Positions 4,850-8,185 of a stretch of 8,185 bases of DNA are shown piece by piece; the stretch's first letter is position 1, and each line of letters opens with the position of its first letter. Origin of the DNA: Clostridiales bacterium UBA8960 (GTDB lineage: Bacteria; Bacillota; Clostridia; Peptostreptococcales; Acidaminobacteraceae); contig DMYC01000149.1 in the NCBI GenBank assembly GCA_003482695.1, positions 1-8,185 on the forward strand, in the 5' to 3' direction. The notes beneath the pieces were generated by a model. That model worked only from the letters and a program-made list of their open reading frames with translations, was not told the origin of the DNA and made no database searches. The position numbers and the translations under genes are program-made.

Positions 4850-5791
4850 ATGAAACTCTTGATTCGAATAACTGAAATCGTCATCGTTATGGCACTTTTG
4901 TCACTAAGTATCGTATCGTTTAATAAAATCAATCAAGTGAAGCTTTTTGAAACGGATGATTTTGATAAGGTTAAATATCATTTGGCAATCATAACAGATG
5001 ATACGGGATCGTATGCATATGAGAAGTTCATAGCAGGTGTGACGGCCACAGTTGATGAAATGGATGCCTTGTTTGAAGTATATAAAGTGAACGACTTATC
5101 ATTTGATGAGATAATAGATATGATCGTTTTGACCGAAGTGGATGGTGTCATTTTACGCATAGGCGGGAGCAGTGAAGTGTCACAGGGCATTGAAAGATTG
5201 AAAGCAAGCGGTGTAACGGTTGTTGCTGTAGGAAGTGACATCCCCGATTCTCTGAGGGACGTCTATGTCGGCACAAATAAATTCAATTTGGGTAGACATG
5301 CAGCAAACCTTAGTGTAAATGCAATCAACGGCTCAGGCAATATTGGCGTCATTTTAGGAAGCGAATATGTCGACTCAAACGCAATCGCGACAAACAACTT
5401 CGTCAACGGCATACAAGATATCGTCTCTAAAATCGAGGGCATAGAGTTGACCACAATTAAGTATTCCCACGAGAAGAGAGCAGAACTTTTGATGGACGAG
5501 TTGCTCGATGAAAACCTGATCGTAGATGTATTGATATGCACAGACCCAGTCGATGTCAATCGAATTTTGAGAGTGCTCGTCGATCGCAACAAAGTGGGAG
5601 AAGTCAAAATTATCGCAAGTGGTGATACAGCCGAAATCGTGGATGGCATAGAGAAACAATTAATAACGTCGAGCATCGTGGAGGATTACTTCGAGATCGG
5701 ATCATTAGCTGCAAATTATCTCATTAAGGTAATCGCAGGTGAACGCGTTTCGACTTATGTGAATGTGCCTTTTGAAACGATTGGCGATTAG
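4850..5791 (+). CDS. Membrane-anchored sugar-binding-protein-like sensor (PBP type I fold)
   Basis: The 313-residue protein has a single N-terminal hydrophobic helix (about residues 5-24) followed by an extracytoplasmic periplasmic-binding-protein domain of the RbsB/XylF class (Peripla_BP_4 type). Visible landmarks are HLAIITDDTGSYAYEKFIAG (44-63), DGVILRIGGSS (98-108), VVAVGSDIPD (124-133), YVGTNKFNLGRHAA (139-152), IGVILGS (165-171), the hinge-proximal IIASGDT (254-260) and the typical ending EIGSLAANYLI (282-292). There is no lipobox cysteine and no obvious signal-peptidase site, so it is probably tethered by its N-terminal helix, unlike ordinary transporter lipoproteins. The start at 4850 is chosen because the longer frame from 4787 begins inside the promoter; the ribosome binding site is weak. 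It lies 23 nt before a LytS/YesM-type kinase gene. By analogy with clostridial XylFII-LytS it likely presents a bound sugar to the kinase. The ligand is unknown. Confidence 0.88.
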   Translation: MKLLIRITEIVIVMALLSLSIVSFNKINQVKLFETDDFDKVKYHLAIITDDTGSYAYEKFIAGVTATVDEMDALFEVYKVNDLSFDEIIDMIVLTEVDGVILRIGGSSEVSQGIERLKASGVTVVAVGSDIPDSLRDVYVGTNKFNLGRHAANLSVNAINGSGNIGVILGSEYVDSNAIATNNFVNGIQDIVSKIEGIELTTIKYSHEKRAELLMDELLDENLIVDVLICTDPVDVNRILRVLVDRNKVGEVKIIASGDTAEIVDGIEKQLITSSIVEDYFEIGSLAANYLIKVIAGERVSTYVNVPFETIGD

Positions 5792-5814
5792 AGCGATTTT
5801 GATGAGGAGCGTTT

Positions 5815-7320
5815 ATGAAAGAGTTGAAAGACATATTTTTTCACAATACATTGAAGCGTAAGGTGTTCACGTTTATACTTGTCATTCTGCTCTGTTTTTT
5901 ATCAGGGTTTATTTATACGTTCTATGTGACGTTCAAAGTCAACGGACAAATCAATGAAATGTTTACAACAAGTATCATGCTCAAGGAAATGAAGTCAGAT
6001 ATGGCTGAGTTTGAGTCAAATCTTGAACTCTACCTCGCATCTAAGAGTTCGGACAATTTTGTTCAGTATTTGGATTACTACACCCAACTAAGTGATGTCG
6101 TAGATATGGTGGAGAATGAAGCAAGTCCGTACGCCAAGAGTTTGCAAATGAACAATATCAGTAAGTTGCTGACGTCGTATCTTGAAATTTCGGAAAAAGC
6201 GATAGAATATAAGCGAGGGCGAAACACGGAAGCCTATTTGACAGCGTATAGTGACCTTCTTAAAATCAGTGGTTTTATCGACATGAAAGTCGCACATCTA
6301 GAAGAAGTGGATTTTGGTGTCAATCTCGAGAACTATCAACAACTCACTAAGCAGTTTGAGGAAATTCAAATGAATGTCGCGTTGATTGTCATTTTATTGA
6401 TTGTGTTAAGTGTGCTGTTTGTATTCACCTTCTCCACCAATGTCACAAGCCCAATCGTCGAGTTGAGCAGACAGGCGGAAGATATTTCAAAAGGGATCTA
6501 CAGGGTGGAACGCGTCAAAGGCAATCATTTTAAAGAAGCGGAACTGCTTAAGGATACTTTTTATGAGATGGCTTCACATATTCAGGAGTATATCTCTGAA
6601 CTTGAAGACAAGGTCGATACTGAAAACAAGTTACGTGTGTCCGAAACTGAAAAACTTAAAATGCAAAATTCTTTAAATGAAGCTGAACTTATGGCGCTTC
6701 AGTCTCAAATCAATCCTCATTTCCTATTCAATACGTTAAATGCGGGCATGCAATTGGCCATAATAGAAGATGCGGAACGCACGGGGCGATTTTTAGAGGT
6801 TTTATCCTCGCTCTTCAGATATAACATTCAGAGTCTTCAAAACAAAGTGACTTTGAGAGATGAGTTTGACAATGCGCAAAAGTACTATGAATTGATGCGC
6901 GTTCGTTTTGGCTCACAAATCGTTTTCGATTTTGAACTCGATGAAAATGCGGCATTGATCGAGATGCCTCCTTTGATCCTTCAACCGATTATTGAAAACG
7001 CATTGATTCATGGCTTTAAGAACAAGATGGAAACCGGGCATATTCAGATCGTGGCGAGTGTAGAGGGCGATTTTGTCAGGATAGAAATTGTCGACAATGG
7101 TGAAGGCATCAAAATCAGTGATCTACATCGACTAAATGAGGGCGATTTCAGGAAAATGTCTGAAAGAGGCGGCCATACAACGGGTCTTGGACTTGGAAAT
7201 GTTTACGAAAGATTGAAACATTTCTTCTCGGTCGATCACATCATGCATTTTGACAGTGAGCCCAAACATTTTACGAAAGTGGTCATCACATTACCAAGGA
7301 AGGATATAACAACATGTTGA
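5815..7320 (+). CDS. LytS/YesM-type sensor histidine kinase
   Basis: This 501-residue membrane kinase probably phosphorylates the response regulator encoded next to it. In order it has TM1 (about 17-40), an extracytoplasmic helical domain of about 145 residues with long amphipathic helices resembling a four-helix bundle (41-186), TM2 (187-206), a HAMP domain (about 208-262) with TSPIVELSRQAEDISKG, a coiled-coil linker, the His_kinase domain with phospho-acceptor H302 in QINPHFLFNTLNA, and a HATPase domain. The ATPase domain has N395 in PIIENALIHG, the G1 box DNGEG (427-431) and the G2 box GLGLGN (457-462). The sensor domain has no recognisable ligand pocket, which fits sensing through the neighbouring binding protein. 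GAGGAG lies 5 nt before the ATG. The 3' end overlaps the regulator gene by 7 nt, so the two are translationally coupled. Confidence 0.96.
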   Translation: MKELKDIFFHNTLKRKVFTFILVILLCFLSGFIYTFYVTFKVNGQINEMFTTSIMLKEMKSDMAEFESNLELYLASKSSDNFVQYLDYYTQLSDVVDMVENEASPYAKSLQMNNISKLLTSYLEISEKAIEYKRGRNTEAYLTAYSDLLKISGFIDMKVAHLEEVDFGVNLENYQQLTKQFEEIQMNVALIVILLIVLSVLFVFTFSTNVTSPIVELSRQAEDISKGIYRVERVKGNHFKEAELLKDTFYEMASHIQEYISELEDKVDTENKLRVSETEKLKMQNSLNEAELMALQSQINPHFLFNTLNAGMQLAIIEDAERTGRFLEVLSSLFRYNIQSLQNKVTLRDEFDNAQKYYELMRVRFGSQIVFDFELDENAALIEMPPLILQPIIENALIHGFKNKMETGHIQIVASVEGDFVRIEIVDNGEGIKISDLHRLNEGDFRKMSERGGHTTGLGLGNVYERLKHFFSVDHIMHFDSEPKHFTKVVITLPRKDITTC

Positions 7321-8185
7321 GAGTGCTCGTAGTGGATGATGAAGCCATCGTGCTGGAATCGGTATCGCAAGTATTGATGAGTCAATTTAAAGGGATTCAA
7401 ATTGAAACGGCGCGAAATAGTCGAGAAGGTCTTATTAAGGTCGAACATTTTAGGCCGAACATTATCATGACGGACATAAAAATGCCTGGTATGAATGGCA
7501 TTGAGTTTATTGAACGCATTCGAAAAGTGGATAAAGTTGTGAAAATCATCATTGTATCCGCACATGATCATTTTGAATTTGCGAAGGAAGCGGTCAAATA
7601 CGGTGTTGAGGACTACGTCCTAAAGCCACTTACCAAAAGTAAATTGATTGAACTGATTTCACAAGTATCTGAAAAAGTGGACATGGAAGAAGAAAAACGC
7701 AATAAGGAGCTGGATAATATTGAACGGTATTACCAATCCATTCAATTGGTGGAAGCCAACTTTTTCAACTCGTTGTTGCTGAACCGGAATATTTTAAAGT
7801 ATATGCCTCAGTATAGAGAAATACTTGAAATTCCACTTGAGCGAGGTGCAGTTCTCAACATCGAGTTTGATAAACTTGCATCTGAAACGGATGCAGCCGA
7901 ATTAAGCCATTACAACAAAAAATTATATGATTGTGCCGATTATTTGAAGACGCACATCAAATACCACAGACCAGCAATCGTGAGTAACCCTTTTTTAAAC
8001 CGCGTTTTTGCATATGTGGAAGGAGAGGTGGATCGCCTTTTTTGGATTAATCTCGTTCAAACGATTATGGAACGATTTAAGATGCGTGTCAGAATTGGAC
8101 TAGGTTCAGTTAAGCCGATCGATCAACTCAGAGATTCATATTCAGAGTCGCTTCTTGCGATGAGGGTATCTGAGGAGGCGGTGTG
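7314..8185 (+). CDS. YesN-type response regulator, 3'-truncated by window edge
   Basis: The visible 290 residues begin with a complete receiver domain: acidic pocket D8-D9, phospho-acceptor D54 in MTDIKMPGMNG (52-62), S82 in VSAHD, and K104 in DYVLKPLTK. A coiled linker (about 115-140) leads to a central domain typical of long YesN regulators. It is a degenerate cyclase-like fold ending in IGLGSVKPIDQLRDSYSESL (261-280), the region that precedes the C-terminal AraC-type helix-turn-helix. That DNA-binding domain is expected beyond position 8185 and is not seen, so the AraC class is inferred from the family pattern. The ATG lies within the last codons of the kinase gene (7-nt overlap). AAGGAAGG at 7296-7303 is a workable but distant (10 nt) ribosome binding site. 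It probably activates sugar uptake or use genes further downstream. Confidence 0.93.
   Translation, partial: MLRVLVVDDEAIVLESVSQVLMSQFKGIQIETARNSREGLIKVEHFRPNIIMTDIKMPGMNGIEFIERIRKVDKVVKIIIVSAHDHFEFAKEAVKYGVEDYVLKPLTKSKLIELISQVSEKVDMEEEKRNKELDNIERYYQSIQLVEANFFNSLLLNRNILKYMPQYREILEIPLERGAVLNIEFDKLASETDAAELSHYNKKLYDCADYLKTHIKYHRPAIVSNPFLNRVFAYVEGEVDRLFWINLVQTIMERFKMRVRIGLGSVKPIDQLRDSYSESLLAMRVSEEAV

Noticed and set aside
5263..5676. 137-codon open frame on the minus strand opposite the binding-protein gene
   Set aside because: It lies wholly antisense to a well-supported gene, has a low-complexity Ser/Thr/Leu-rich composition, and shows no ribosome binding site or promoter. It is a shadow frame.

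Overview
The window comes from the chromosome of a low-GC Gram-positive anaerobe, most likely a member of the Clostridia. Four observations support this. The composition is AT-rich, and nearly every gene has a strong GGAGG-type ribosome binding site. The genes include rubredoxin, a BioY-type ECF biotin S-component and a LytS/YesM-type sensor kinase paired with a YesN-type regulator. The likely biotin control site is a Firmicute-style BirA operator. Genus is not resolved; the gene mix would suit the Fusibacter/Acidaminobacter area, but that is a guess.

Layout, left to right. (1) Positions 1-1271, minus strand: a PduO-type ATP:cob(I)alamin adenosyltransferase followed, 39 nt on, by an ADP-ribosylglycohydrolase-family gene that runs off the left edge. 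(2) Positions 1272-1438: a divergent promoter region with an extended -10 element on each strand and an 8-bp inverted repeat (TGTACCCT/AGGGTACA) between them. (3) Positions 1439-3144, plus strand: a tight three-gene unit made of a rubredoxin with unusual knuckle residues, a soluble protein of unknown function, and a two-TM membrane-anchored protein of unknown function (4-nt ATGA overlap). It ends in a perfect 12-bp hairpin at 3141-3168 that it shares with convergent bioY. (4) Positions 3185-3736, minus strand: bioY, with a consensus TTGACA-N17-TATAAT promoter whose -35 lies inside a near-perfect BirA operator. (5) Positions 3840-4745, plus strand: ndk and a Nudix hydrolase, closed by a strong rho-independent terminator at 4751-4777. 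(6) Positions 4787-8185, plus strand: a new transcription unit encoding a membrane-anchored, type I periplasmic-binding-protein-like sensor, a LytS/YesM-type histidine kinase, and a YesN-type response regulator cut by the right edge.

The three-gene signalling module is the most interesting content. The extracytoplasmic binding protein has a single uncleaved-looking membrane anchor and no lipobox, and it is encoded directly before the kinase rather than before ABC transporter genes. That arrangement matches the XylFII-LytS-YesN type of three-component sugar sensing known from Clostridium. The ligand and target genes cannot be seen here. The second point of interest is the bioY/ndk intergenic region, where two opposed promoters overlap at a palindromic -10 (ATTATAAT). 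The BirA operator overlaps the bioY promoter and lies just downstream of the candidate ndk start, so biotin status might affect both genes. The third is the uncharacterised gene pair coupled to the divergent rubredoxin.
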